From positions 1-55,814 of the forward strand of contig JAJEQR010000024.1 of assembly GCA_020687485.1 (NCBI GenBank): a DNA stretch of 55,814 bases, given 5' to 3'. The notes below the pieces were generated by a model. It was not told the origin of the DNA and ran no database searches. It saw only the letters and a program-made list of their open reading frames with translations. The translations under genes and the position numbers were made by a program. The stretch is from Hominifimenecus microfluidus (lineage in GTDB: Bacteria; Bacillota; Clostridia; Lachnospirales; Lachnospiraceae). Shown here piece by piece: positions 16,525-25,202 of the stretch; the first letter of the stretch is position 1; every line of letters begins with the position of its first letter.

Positions 16525-17673
16525 AATGTAGACACCGAGCAAATTGCCCGCAATGTTCACTTCAAGGACACGGGTGGTTTGACCTACAACGAGTATTTCC
16601 AGCGGCTCATTGACGAGGGCAAAATCTCCACAAGAGGACAGAAAGCCGGGGCAACGGTCTTTAACGAGCTGGTCATTGATGTGAACACAAGATACTTTGA
16701 GGAGCACGGCGGCTACGAATATGCCAGGCAGTTCTACGGGGAAGCCTACCGTTTCGGCTGTGAGATTTACGGCGAGGAGAACATCGTGTCGGCGGTTATG
16801 CACGCCGATGAAATCAACAAGGCGGTGTCCGAAGAACTGGGCAAGCCGGTCTACCACTACCACCTGCACATCGTGGCAATCCCCACCGTCCGAAAAGAAA
16901 TCCTGTGGTCGAAACGCTGCAAGGACGAAGCTCTGAGAGGAACGGTCAAGGAGGTCATCAACCAAGTTTCCCACTCAAAGAAGTGGAAGAACACCGTTCC
17001 TCTGCTGGACGAAAACGGACAGCAGGTTATCAGCAAATACGGAAAACCGATGTTCCGCAAGTCCTATTCCGTTCTGCAAGACAAGCTCTTTGCGCATATG
17101 ACCGAAGCGGGTTTCACCGGCTTTGAGCGTGGCGTATTGGGCAGCACAGCGGAGAATTTGAGCAGCCTGGATTATCAAATTCAGAAGGACAAGGAGCGGC
17201 TTGCCGACATTCAGGAACGCATTGAAGCCGAGCAGGTACGCTATGAGCCTGCTCACGAAGTCCACAAGACGATGGCAGAGATTGAGGGAATGGGGCAGAA
17301 AACCCTCACCGGCAAGATTGCCGTTTCCAAGGACGATTATCAGCAGCTCACGGCACTTGCAAAGGAGGGTATCACAAGCCGCAGCGAAATCCAAGATTTG
17401 AAAAGCAGCGTTTCCTACTATCAAAGGCAATATTTCAATGCGTCCTCTGCCGTGGAACGATTGCAGGAACGCTATGACCGGCTCAAAGAAAAATGCCAGC
17501 CGTTCTTGCAGGCACTGGAACACTTCCCGAAGCTGGTGGAGGTCTTTGTGGAGAAGGTCAAGGAGCTTTTCAGTATCAAGGAAGCGCAGGAGCGCAAGGA
17601 ACGGGAGGACAGAGCAGCCGCCCGAAAAGAACAATCCAAACACCGTCGGGGCAGAAATGATTGGGAAAGATAA
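16525..17673 (+). pseudogene. Plasmid recombination/mobilisation protein (Mob/Pre family), N-terminus lost
   Basis: Homology to clostridial Mob/Pre relaxases starts at NVDTEQIARNVHFKDTGG and continues to the stop, giving about 382 residues. The frame is open back to 16348 but has no ATG, and the upstream residues do not match the family, so the true N-terminus was deleted. The histidine-rich YHYHLHIVAIPTV motif characteristic of the catalytic region remains (about 109-121 of the fragment). It is followed by a long coiled coil and a basic tail. In intact elements this enzyme nicks the origin for mobilisation; here it is probably non-functional. Confidence 0.7.
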
Positions 17674-17729
17674 TCCCTTCCATTACTATCCCGACTTTTT
17701 AACTTCTTCAACACTTGAATTACGGAGGT

Positions 17730-17950
17730 ATGAAAATGAAAGACATTACAAGCACGATTACCAAGCCCCTCGCCGTCCTCGGAGAGAATGGCAAAGGGTC
17801 TGTCTTTTGGGAATCTGTTTCACAGCCTCAACAAAAGATGAATACGATCCTGAGATTGTTGAGAAGGACGGGGCAATCGAAGTTCCCTCCGTATCTGTGC
17901 AGAGAACCGCCAGACGCATCATGGACGGCACACTGTATATCCGCAAATAA
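17730..17950 (+). pseudogene. Frameshifted small mobile-element gene (TnpW-like start)
   Basis: An ACGGAGG site precedes ATG 17730, giving MKMKDITSTITKPLAVLGEN, an opening I associate with TnpW-like small element proteins. The frame then loses sense. A plausible continuation, VPSVSVQRTARRIMDGTLYI, lies in another frame and ends at 17950. One indel or a junction around 17790-17840 explains this. The TnpW link is tentative. Confidence 0.35.
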
Positions 17951-18073
17951 GCAGAACCAAAAAAGAGAAAATGTTAAAATAATCTGATAATTTGGAGCGC
18001 AAAAATACGTATAGTCACAAAAAAACTTGACAGAAAGAAATCGCGGGCGTATAATGAAGCCCATAAATGCATA

Positions 18074-18168
18074 CGAAACGGGGAGCTTGCCTGAGCAGGC
18101 TGAGAGAGGCTGTTATTGCTGAAACCCTTGAACCTGATGTGGGTAATGCCAACGTAGGAAGCATATGA
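18074..18168 (+). promoter_or_regulatory. TPP (thiamine pyrophosphate) riboswitch
   Basis: The thi-box core is plain: GGGGAGC at the left, CTGAGAGAGGCT, then ACCCTTGAACCTGAT and GGGTAATGCCAACGTAGGAA at the right. It lies just ahead of a terminator and the thiD operon. High TPP should terminate the transcript and low TPP should allow read-through. Confidence 0.95.
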
Positions 18169-18180
18169 GTTGATTTATAT

Positions 18181-18206
18181 GGGGACACGTGGGTGTCCCC
18201 TTTTTG
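18181..18206 (+). terminator. Riboswitch-controlled terminator
   Basis: The stem GGGGACAC / GTGTCCCC is followed by TTTTT, 13 bases after the TPP aptamer. It is the expression platform of the riboswitch. Confidence 0.9.
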
Positions 18207-18324
18207 TATGCGTACACTGCGGCCGGTCGGGGGCACCACTTCCGGTCGCTTCCCGCCCTGTCTCTTATATCCGGGCAGGAGAAGAAAAATTAATGGCATT
18301 CATAATCAAAGGAGGAAAAGTATT

Positions 18325-19131
18325 ATGAAGACAGCATTAACAATCGCCGGAAGTGATTCCAGCGGAGGCGCCGGCATTCAGGCGGATATCAAGACAATGA
18401 CAGCGAACGGTGTATACGCAATGAGCGCAATCACCGCACTGACCGCACAGAATACGACCGGCGTTCAGGGAATCTTTGAAGTGACTCCTGAATTTCTCGG
18501 CATGCAGATCGACAGTGTATTCACGGACATCCGTCCGGACGCTGTGAAGATCGGAATGGTCTCCTCTGTGGGCCTGATCGAGATGATCGCAGACAAGCTG
18601 AAGCATTACGAAGCGCAGAATGTTGTGGTGGACCCCGTAATGGTAGCAACCAGCGGTTCCCGGCTGATCTCGGAGGACGCAATATCTGTACTGAAGGCAC
18701 GCCTGCTTCCGATGGCGACTCTTCTGACGCCGAACATTCCGGAGACGGAAGTTCTGGCCGGACGCGAGGTAAAGACAGCAAAGGACATGATCGAGGCGGC
18801 AGCCTTTATCAGTGAGAATTATCACTGTGCCGTACTCTGCAAGGGCGGCCATCAGCTGAACGATGCAAATGACCTTCTGTACCGTGACGGCAGTTATCGC
18901 TGGTTCAACGGCAAGCGAATCAACAATCCGAATACGCATGGAACCGGATGCACGCTGAGCAGCGCCATCGCTTCCGGACTTGCGAAGGGAATGACGCTGG
19001 ACGATGCGGTGGAGAATGCGAAGGAATACATCTCCGGCGCTCTGGCAGCCATGCTGGATCTCGGAGCTGGCTCTGGCCCCATGAATCACGCATTCGACAT
19101 TCACAGCAGATTTGCGGAAGAGGAGAAATAA
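18325..19131 (+). CDS. thiD: Hydroxymethylpyrimidine/phosphomethylpyrimidine kinase
   Basis: 268 residues from ATG 18325, which follows AAAGGAGG; the open frame further upstream overlaps the riboswitch terminator and is rejected. It phosphorylates HMP and HMP-phosphate to HMP-PP for thiamine assembly. Ribokinase-fold motifs are visible: AGSDSSGGAGIQADIKT at the N-terminus for pyrimidine binding, VVDPVMVATSG, and the anion-hole/catalytic NTHGTGCTLSSAIASG near residue 205. First gene of the thiD-tenA-thiZXY operon, under the TPP riboswitch. Confidence 0.93.
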   Translation: MKTALTIAGSDSSGGAGIQADIKTMTANGVYAMSAITALTAQNTTGVQGIFEVTPEFLGMQIDSVFTDIRPDAVKIGMVSSVGLIEMIADKLKHYEAQNVVVDPVMVATSGSRLISEDAISVLKARLLPMATLLTPNIPETEVLAGREVKTAKDMIEAAAFISENYHCAVLCKGGHQLNDANDLLYRDGSYRWFNGKRINNPNTHGTGCTLSSAIASGLAKGMTLDDAVENAKEYISGALAAMLDLGAGSGPMNHAFDIHSRFAEEEK

Positions 19132-19136
19132 GCAGA

Positions 19137-19799
19137 ATGAGCATTGTAGAACGCCTGTTGGAAGATTCCAAAGAAATCTGGGAGACTTTCTATACTCATC
19201 CCTTCGTACAGGGAATCGGCAGCGGAAGCCTGGATCATGAGAAATTCAAATATTATATGATACAGGACTACCTGTATCTGATTGATTATGCGAAGGTATT
19301 CGCCGTAGGAGCGGCGAAGGCTTTCGATAAGGACACGATGCGCGAGTTCTCCGCCTATACAGACTCTCTGATGAACGGAGAGATGGAGATTCATCGCAGT
19401 TACATGAAGCGCCTGGGCATCACCGAGGAAGAAGCGGAGCACTGCCCGGCAGCGTTGGATAACATTTCTTATACTTCTTATATGCTTCGAATTGCCTACG
19501 AGGGAGGTCCCGCTGATGTGATGGCGGCAATCCTTTCCTGTGCGCTGAGCTACGAGGAGATCGCCTGCCGCTTGAAGGCGCAGTATCCCGGCTGCTGGGA
19601 GCACCCGTTCTTCGGCGAATGGGTCAGCGGCTATATCTCTGAGGAGTATCACGAAGCCAATCAGAAGCTGATCGCACTGATGGAGCGCCTGGCGGATGGC
19701 TTCGACGAGCGTCAGATCGCAAGACTTTCGGAAGTATTCAAAAACTGTTCCCGTTACGAAGCCGCTTTCTGGGATATGGGCTGGGAGATGAAGAAGTAA
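19137..19799 (+). CDS. tenA: TenA-family aminopyrimidine hydrolase (thiaminase II)
   Basis: 220 residues; ATG 19137 is 5 bp after the thiD stop. TenA releases HMP from aminopyrimidine breakdown products of thiamine. The helical fold's motifs are present: YTHPFVQGIGSGSL, KFKYYMIQDYLYLIDYA, the catalytic Cys in AAILSCALSYEEIA (about 133), and the Glu/Tyr pair in SRYEAAFWDMGW at the C-terminus. Together with the ThiXYZ transporter and ThiD this forms the known salvage route for formylaminopyrimidine-type precursors. Confidence 0.92.
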   Translation: MSIVERLLEDSKEIWETFYTHPFVQGIGSGSLDHEKFKYYMIQDYLYLIDYAKVFAVGAAKAFDKDTMREFSAYTDSLMNGEMEIHRSYMKRLGITEEEAEHCPAALDNISYTSYMLRIAYEGGPADVMAAILSCALSYEEIACRLKAQYPGCWEHPFFGEWVSGYISEEYHEANQKLIALMERLADGFDERQIARLSEVFKNCSRYEAAFWDMGWEMKK

Positions 19800-20552
19800 A
19801 TGCTGCAGTTTAATGACGTAACATTTTCTTATCCGGGCAAAAACTTTCCGCTGATGCAGGATCTTTCCTTTCAGATTAAGAAGGGCGAGTTTGTGTGTCT
19901 GGTCGGGCATTCCGGCTGCGGTAAGAGCACGATCTTTCGTCTGGTAAATCAGCTTCTGACTCCGAATCAGGGTGAGATTCTTGTGAATGGGAAAAATATT
20001 GCAGGTCAGAAGAATTACTGTGGATATATGCCGCAGAGCGACCTTCTCTTCCCCTGGCGCAGCGTGAAGGAGAACGTTATGCTTCCTCTGGAGATTCAGG
20101 GTAAGCTTTCCGCAAAGGAAAGAAATGAGAAAGCGGAGGAAGCCCTGCAGATGGTCGGTCTCTCCGAATGGGCGGATAAATCCCCGGCGGAGCTCTCCGG
20201 CGGTATGCGTCAGCGGGCGGCTTTTGCGCGCACAGTTATGACCGGCTCGGATCTGCTGCTCCTCGACGAGCCATTTTCGGCGCTGGACTACCTGACCCGT
20301 CTATCTATGAGGGAATGGCTGCTGCAGCAGTGGGAGCAGGATAAGAAGACGATTCTCTTTATCACACACGATGTGGAGGAGGCAGTCTATCTCTCAAACC
20401 GCGTCCTGGTGGCGGAAGAAATCCCGATGACATCCCTTTCCTCAGTAGAAGTTCCGGCGGGTTATCCCCGGACAAGAGAACGGATGAGAGAACCCGGTAT
20501 GCTGCTCCTGAAAGAGGAGCTGATCGACCGGCTGCGGAGGAAGGACGGATGA
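19800..20552 (+). CDS. thiZ: ABC transporter ATP-binding protein for thiamine pyrimidine precursor
   Basis: 250 residues, starting on the base after the tenA stop codon. Walker A GHSGCGKST, signature LSGGMRQRAAFART, Walker B LLLLDEPFSALD and the H-loop ITHDVEEAV are intact. It resembles the nitrate/sulfonate/taurine subgroup of ATPases that includes ThiZ. It energises the ThiX permease, whose gene overlaps its end by 4 bp. Confidence 0.9.
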   Translation: MLQFNDVTFSYPGKNFPLMQDLSFQIKKGEFVCLVGHSGCGKSTIFRLVNQLLTPNQGEILVNGKNIAGQKNYCGYMPQSDLLFPWRSVKENVMLPLEIQGKLSAKERNEKAEEALQMVGLSEWADKSPAELSGGMRQRAAFARTVMTGSDLLLLDEPFSALDYLTRLSMREWLLQQWEQDKKTILFITHDVEEAVYLSNRVLVAEEIPMTSLSSVEVPAGYPRTRERMREPGMLLLKEELIDRLRRKDG

Positions 20553-21307
20553 AGATGAAGAATAACAGCCGGGCTAATTTACCGGCGATGCTCCTGATAT
20601 TTCTGCTTCTCATGATCTGGCAGTGCGCGGCCATGGGAATCAATGCCGCCTATATTCTGCCGACGCCGTGGCAGGTGCTTGTGCGTCTGTGGGAGCTTCG
20701 CGACCCTCTGTTCGGTGCGCATCTTCCGGCCACAATGGCAGTTGTGGGAATCGGCCTCGGCCTTTCTATTGTTCTGGGTCTTGCCCTCGCTGTGCTGATG
20801 GACGTCAGCAAGACGGCAGAGAAGGCTCTATACCCGTTAATCATTGCCTCTCAGACGATTCCGACGACCGCACTGGCGCCGCTTTTCGTACTCTGGTTCG
20901 GCTATACCATCTGGAGTAAGGTGCTGGTTACGGTACTGATCACATTTTTCCCGATTACGATCACAGTATTCGATGGATTTCGTTCCGTGAAGACGGAGAT
21001 GGTGGAATTGATGTTCACGTTCGGCGCGACCCGGATGCAGGTCTTTCGGAAGCTGAAATTTCCTGCTGTTCTTCCCTATTTCTTCTCTGCCATCAAGATG
21101 GCGATTCCGCTGTCGATCATCGGCGCGGCAATCGGCGAATGGCTCGGCGCACAGAGCGGACTTGGCTATTTCAGCCGCCGCATGATGACCCAGCTCGACG
21201 GCGCAGGCGTATTCGCACCGGTACTGCTGCTCTCGGTAGTCGCCATGATCCTGGTAGAGATCGTATCGATCCTGGAGAAGAAATTGATCACATGGAGAAA
21301 TGCTTGA
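20549..21307 (+). CDS. thiX: ABC transporter permease for thiamine pyrimidine precursor
   Basis: 252 residues with about six membrane segments. The cytoplasmic coupling loop LMFTFGATRMQVFRKLKFPA is the EAA-type contact with the ATPase. It belongs to the BPD permease family with SsuC/TauC-like order. The start overlaps thiZ by 4 bp, which implies translational coupling. The stop codon is part of a hairpin that separates it from thiY. Confidence 0.88.
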   Translation: MKMKNNSRANLPAMLLIFLLLMIWQCAAMGINAAYILPTPWQVLVRLWELRDPLFGAHLPATMAVVGIGLGLSIVLGLALAVLMDVSKTAEKALYPLIIASQTIPTTALAPLFVLWFGYTIWSKVLVTVLITFFPITITVFDGFRSVKTEMVELMFTFGATRMQVFRKLKFPAVLPYFFSAIKMAIPLSIIGAAIGEWLGAQSGLGYFSRRMMTQLDGAGVFAPVLLLSVVAMILVEIVSILEKKLITWRNA

Positions 21308-21353
21308 TAAAAGTCCGGGAGTGTGTTAGCACGGAGAAATCCACTTTTATCAA
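21304..21353 (+). promoter_or_regulatory. Long inverted repeat between thiX and thiY
   Basis: The 11-bp perfect arms TTGATAAAAGT (21304-21314) and ACTTTTATCAA (21343-21353) are followed by AAAA, not a T-run. The left arm includes the thiX stop codon. A terminator is unlikely. An mRNA-stabilising or processing hairpin that raises thiY levels is more plausible, since binding proteins are needed in excess. Confidence 0.55.
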
Positions 21354-21400
21354 AAAACATAGAACATAGCAAAAAAAGTATAAGAAAAAGGAATAATCAA

Positions 21401-22510
21401 ATGAAATTAAATAAAGTTCTGGCAGTAGTAATGGCAGGAGCCATGACACTTTCCCTGGCGGCCTGCGGCAGCAGCAACAGCACCGCGGATACCACAGCGG
21501 CAGCAGGCAGTGCGGCAGATACCACAGCAGCGGCAGCAGACGCCTCCGAAGATACGGCGGATACAACCGCAGCAGCAACCGAGAAGAGCGGGGAGCTGCG
21601 CGAGATGAACGTCGTTCTCGACTGGTATCCGAACGCTCTTCACACCTTTATCTACACGGCGATCGAGCGTGGTTACTACGAAGAGGAAGGTCTGGACGTG
21701 CATATCCAGTTCCCGGCCAATGACAACGACGCGCTGGCGCTGGTAGCCGCCGGACGTGCGCAGATCGGTCTGTACTATGAGCATGATATCATTCAGGCGG
21801 TGGCGAACCAGAACGTTGGCATCAAGTCCATCGGCGCGGTGGTACAGGCTCCTCTGAACATCATTCTTTCTTTGAAGGACAAGAATATCCTGAGCCCGAA
21901 GGACCTGGAAGGCAAGACCATCGGCTACAGCGGAACCGCGCTGAGCGAATCTCTGGTATACACCATGATGCAGGCGGTTGGCGCAAGTATCGACGATGTG
22001 GAGATGGTAAACGTCGGTTTCGAGTTGATGAGCTCTATGACGACTGGCAATGTGGATGCAACCATCGGCTGTCTGGTAAATCACGAGGTTCCGGAACTGG
22101 AGCATGAAGGCTTTGAGGTGAATTACTTCTCCGTCAGTGATTATGGTATCCCGAACTACTACGAGGGCGTATTCCTGGCGAACAATGACATGATCGAGAA
22201 CGAGCCGGAAGTACTGGAAGCTTTCCTTCGCGCCAGCGCAAAGGGCTTCAAAGATTTCAAGGCGGACCCCTACGGCTGCCTGGATATCCTCCTGAACAAC
22301 CAGAACGAGGAAAACTTTCCTCTGACGCCTGAAGTTGAGCAGCAGTCCTGCGACACGCTGCTTCCTCTGATGGAGACCGCGGATGCTGAATTCCTCAGCC
22401 AGACAGAAGAAAACTGGCAGGCAAACATCGACTGGATGCTGGAGAACGGTCTGATCGATCATGCAGTGGATGTATCTGATGTTATGATAAATCTGGACTG
22501 GAAGAAATAA
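21401..22510 (+). CDS. thiY: Thiamine pyrimidine precursor-binding lipoprotein
   Basis: 369 residues from ATG 21401, preceded by AAAAAGGA. The signal peptide ends in a lipobox, LSLAACGS, with Cys at about 23. A low-complexity linker rich in Ala, Thr and Asp follows (about 25-62). Then comes the NMT1/THI5-like binding domain: VVLDWYPNALHTFIYTAIE and GLYYEHDIIQAVANQ. It captures the pyrimidine precursor outside the membrane and delivers it to ThiXZ. Last gene of the TPP-riboswitch operon. Confidence 0.9.
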   Translation: MKLNKVLAVVMAGAMTLSLAACGSSNSTADTTAAAGSAADTTAAAADASEDTADTTAAATEKSGELREMNVVLDWYPNALHTFIYTAIERGYYEEEGLDVHIQFPANDNDALALVAAGRAQIGLYYEHDIIQAVANQNVGIKSIGAVVQAPLNIILSLKDKNILSPKDLEGKTIGYSGTALSESLVYTMMQAVGASIDDVEMVNVGFELMSSMTTGNVDATIGCLVNHEVPELEHEGFEVNYFSVSDYGIPNYYEGVFLANNDMIENEPEVLEAFLRASAKGFKDFKADPYGCLDILLNNQNEENFPLTPEVEQQSCDTLLPLMETADAEFLSQTEENWQANIDWMLENGLIDHAVDVSDVMINLDWKK

Positions 22511-22522
22511 AAAATAACGACG

Positions 22523-22553
22523 GCGGGGATTGTTTCGGCAATCCCCGCTTTTG
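22523..22553 (+). terminator. Terminator of the thi operon
   Basis: The perfect 10-bp stem GCGGGGATTG / CAATCCCCGC has a TTTCGG loop and TTTT after it, 12 bp from the thiY stop. Confidence 0.92.
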
Positions 22554-22622
22554 TGCGCTGTAGAAAATCTATGCGTCAGCATTTGCCTCCGGTTATCGAA
22601 ACGTGCGGATTTCAGGTCAAGC

Positions 22623-22651
22623 TTGACAGTCCCTATAGGATGAAATACAAT
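22623..22651 (+). promoter_or_regulatory. Sigma-A promoter of the pyrimidine operon
   Basis: TTGACA and TACAAT are separated by 17 bp, 62 bp upstream of the first ORF. A small hairpin GCGTCA / TGACGC lies in the leader near 22669-22686. No PyrR-type attenuator is evident. Confidence 0.7.
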
Positions 22652-22713
22652 ATAGTATAAAAGTCAGAGCGTCACCGTCATGACGCCTGGACAGAATACG
22701 GAGTAATTTAGAT

Positions 22714-22905
22714 ATGGAACACTATATACGGATTCCGTTATCCGGCTACTGCAAGGTAGACAATGCCACGAAGGTAATCGAGGCATTGTTCTACGATGAC
22801 GAGAAGTGGGGGAAGGAATTCATTCGTCTGGAATGCAATAACCAGAACTGTCCATATACCGGAGAGTGCTATATGGTAAAGCAGGCACTGAATATGGAAG
22901 ATTAA
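22714..22905 (+). CDS. Small Cys-containing protein, first gene of the pyr operon
   Basis: A 63-residue protein of unknown function. The only notable feature is the motif CNNQNCPYTGEC, three closely spaced cysteines that might bind a metal. It follows a consensus promoter and ends 15 bp before pyrC, whose ribosome binding site AGGAGG lies in the gap. Its constant position ahead of pyrC could mean a role in pyrimidine synthesis or its control; this is only positional evidence. Confidence 0.65.
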   Translation: MEHYIRIPLSGYCKVDNATKVIEALFYDDEKWGKEFIRLECNNQNCPYTGECYMVKQALNMED

Positions 22906-22920
22906 AGACAGGAGGTACAT

Positions 22921-24201
22921 ATGCGATTAAAGATTACACAGGGAAGAGTGCTGGACCCGGCATCGAAGACCGACGGCATCTATGATATTCTGGTGGAAGA
23001 CGGCAGAATCGTAAAGCTTGATACACAGATTGAGGAGGAAGCAGATCAGGTGATCGATGCTTCCGGCTTCTATGTTATGCCGGGACTGATCGATTTGCAC
23101 GTACATTTCCGGGAACCCGGATTCGAATACAAGGAGACCATCGCAACCGGCTCCGCAGCTGCGGCAAAGGGCGGATTCACTGGTGTATGCCCGATGGCGA
23201 ATACGAATCCGGTTGTAGATACGCCGGAGATGATCCGCTGGATTCTGAAGAAAGGCGAAGAGGTTTCGCCGGTTCACCTGTATCCGATCGGAGCCGTTAC
23301 CTATGGCCTGAAGGGAGAGCAGATCACGGATGCGGCAGCCATGAAAGCTGCTGGTATGTGTGCGCTCAGCGAGGACGGCAAGACGGTCATGGATGCCAGA
23401 GTATATCGCGATGCTCTGCGTCAAGCGGCAGCAAATGATATCGTAGTTATGGATCACTGCGAGGACGCAAACCTGTTAAAGGGCGGCGCAATGCACGCAG
23501 GAAAGAAAGCAGATTCCCTGGGCTTAATCGGGATCTCTCATGCGGTGGAGGATGTAATCACAGCGCGAGATATTCTGCTTGCGAAGGAGACCGGCGCGCA
23601 TCTGCACCTGTGCCACTGCTCCACAGCGGGAAGCGTTCGCATGGCAAGAGAAGCGAAAGAGGACGGTGTGCACCTTACCGCGGAGGTATGCCCGCATCAT
23701 TTTACACTTACAGTAGAAGATATCCCGGAGGGTGATGCCAATTTCAAGATGGCTCCGCCTCTGCGTGACGCTGCGGACGTACAGGCGTTAAAGGAAGGAC
23801 TTCGTGACGGTATCATCGATGCAATCTCCACGGATCACGCGCCGCACAGTGTGGAAGAGAAGACGAATCCGGAATTTGTGAAGAACGCGAATGGAATCGT
23901 TGGTCTGGAGACTGCCGTTTCGCTGGTTATCAGTGAGCTGGTAGAGCCCGGCTGGCTGACTCCTCTGCAGATGGCGGAGAAGATGAGCTACCGCCCGGCG
24001 CAGATCCTTGGCATTGAAGCCGGTGAGCTGAAAGTGGGCCGCGCAGCGGATATCACGATTATCGATCCTTCGGCGGAGTATGTGATCGATAAGAATACCT
24101 TTGCCAGCAAAGGCAGAAACACCCCGTTCCACGGGCGTAAGGTTCACGGCCGCGTTATGGCAACAATCGTGGATGGAAAAGTTGTATATCAGGCAGAGTA
24201 A
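22921..24201 (+). CDS. pyrC: Dihydroorotase
   Basis: 426 residues, type I dihydroorotase. It converts carbamoyl-aspartate to dihydroorotate. Metal motifs are visible: DLHVHFREPGFEYKETI (His-x-His and substrate Arg), VVMDHCEDANL, HLHLCHCSTAGS, and the catalytic Asp in DAISTDHAPHS. Length is normal. The C-terminal codons for YQAE plus the stop are repeated three more times in frame just downstream. First enzyme of the pyrC-F-K-D group; the carbamoyl-phosphate and aspartate transcarbamylase genes are not in the window. Confidence 0.95.
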   Translation: MRLKITQGRVLDPASKTDGIYDILVEDGRIVKLDTQIEEEADQVIDASGFYVMPGLIDLHVHFREPGFEYKETIATGSAAAAKGGFTGVCPMANTNPVVDTPEMIRWILKKGEEVSPVHLYPIGAVTYGLKGEQITDAAAMKAAGMCALSEDGKTVMDARVYRDALRQAAANDIVVMDHCEDANLLKGGAMHAGKKADSLGLIGISHAVEDVITARDILLAKETGAHLHLCHCSTAGSVRMAREAKEDGVHLTAEVCPHHFTLTVEDIPEGDANFKMAPPLRDAADVQALKEGLRDGIIDAISTDHAPHSVEEKTNPEFVKNANGIVGLETAVSLVISELVEPGWLTPLQMAEKMSYRPAQILGIEAGELKVGRAADITIIDPSAEYVIDKNTFASKGRNTPFHGRKVHGRVMATIVDGKVVYQAE

Positions 24202-24245
24202 TACCAGGCAGAGTAATACCAGGCAGAGTAATACCAGGCAGAATA
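24186..24245 (+). repeat. Four 15-bp tandem repeats across the pyrC stop codon
   Basis: Units of ATACCAGGCAGAGTA (first and last slightly different) each encode YQAE followed by TAA in the pyrC frame. The repeat therefore yields four in-frame stop codons in series. It probably arose by replication slippage. Confidence 0.95.
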
Positions 24246-24269
24246 AAATACAGAGAAGAGGAAGAAAAC

Positions 24270-25190
24270 ATGATTAATAAACTGATGAAGCAGATTGAGA
24301 AGCTGGACGCTCCCGTTGTTGTCGGACTGGATCCGATGCTGTCCTATGTCCCGGAGCAGGTGCAGAAGGCGGCATTCTCTGAGTACGGAGAGACACTGGA
24401 GGGCGCGGGCGAAGCGATCTGGCAGTATAATAAGACCATCGTAGATAACATCTATGATCTGATTCCGGCAGTAAAGCCGCAGATCGCCATGTACGAGCAG
24501 TTCGGAATCCCCGGCATGATTGCTTACCAGAAGACAGTGGATTACTGCCGGGAGAAAGGTCTGGTGGTAATCGGCGATGTAAAGAGAGGCGACATCGGTT
24601 CTACTTCCGCTGCCTACGCAGCCGGTCATCTGGGCCGCGTAACGGTTGGCGCCAATACCTTTTCTGCATTTAATGAAGACTTTGCAACCGTAAATCCTTA
24701 TCTGGGATCCGACGGCATCAAGCCTTTCCTGGAAGTATGCAAAGCGGAGAAGAAGGGTATTTTTATCCTGGTAAAGACGTCCAATCCTTCCAGTGGTGAG
24801 TTCCAGGATCGCCTCATCGATGGCCGCCCGCTGTACGAGTGGGTCGGCGAGAAGGTGGCCGAATGGGGAGAAGAAGTGATGGGCGATACCTATAGCTATG
24901 TCGGCGCAGTTGTCGGCGCGACCTATCCGGAGATGGGCAAGGTTCTGCGCAAGGTGATGCCGAAGGCCTGCATTCTGGTTCCCGGCTACGGTGCACAGGG
25001 CGGCAAGGCGAAGGATCTGGCTCCTTATTTTAATGAGGACGGCCTTGGTGCGATTGTTAACAGCTCCCGTGGAATCATCTGCGCATATAAGCAGGAGAAG
25101 TACGCGAAGTTTGGAGTGGAAGCGTTCGGAGAAGCATCCCGTCAGGCAGTCATCGATATGATCGAAGACCTGAAATCTGCGCGCGGCTAA
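24270..25190 (+). CDS. pyrF: Orotidine 5'-phosphate decarboxylase, long form
   Basis: 306 residues, the longer type 2 OMP decarboxylase. It makes UMP from OMP. VVGLDPML is the first strand with its conserved Asp, and the catalytic signature is GDVKRGDIGSTS (Lys and Asp pair). LVKTSNPSSGEFQD and LVPGYGAQGG are further family motifs. It follows pyrC by 68 bp and precedes pyrK by 12 bp. Confidence 0.94.
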   Translation: MINKLMKQIEKLDAPVVVGLDPMLSYVPEQVQKAAFSEYGETLEGAGEAIWQYNKTIVDNIYDLIPAVKPQIAMYEQFGIPGMIAYQKTVDYCREKGLVVIGDVKRGDIGSTSAAYAAGHLGRVTVGANTFSAFNEDFATVNPYLGSDGIKPFLEVCKAEKKGIFILVKTSNPSSGEFQDRLIDGRPLYEWVGEKVAEWGEEVMGDTYSYVGAVVGATYPEMGKVLRKVMPKACILVPGYGAQGGKAKDLAPYFNEDGLGAIVNSSRGIICAYKQEKYAKFGVEAFGEASRQAVIDMIEDLKSARG

Positions 25191-25202
25191 GGAGGTTTTC
25201 GT

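Larger units (their letters stand above)
11446..17990. mobile_element. Remnant of an integrative/mobilisable element
   Basis: This stretch separates two ordinary metabolic blocks and contains only element-type genes. In order they are a Cys-rich conjugative-element-type protein, a relaxase tail fused to a TnpV tail, a small element ORF, a wall-anchored surface protein, a Mob/Pre relaxase lacking its start and a broken small gene. Neighbours on the left (DUF1871-like) are truncated. No integrase or clear attachment repeats remain. It is best read as a deletion-ridden scar in which the surface-protein gene stayed intact. Both boundaries are approximate. Confidence 0.65.

Noticed and set aside
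18193..18324. Upstream start for thiD
   Set aside because: The extension begins within the riboswitch terminator; ATG 18325 has AAAGGAGG and gives the family's normal N-terminus.
11132..21318. Identical 15-base string TTGATAAAAGTCCGG near 11132 and 21304
   Set aside because: About one such match is expected by chance in a window of this size, and the contexts differ.
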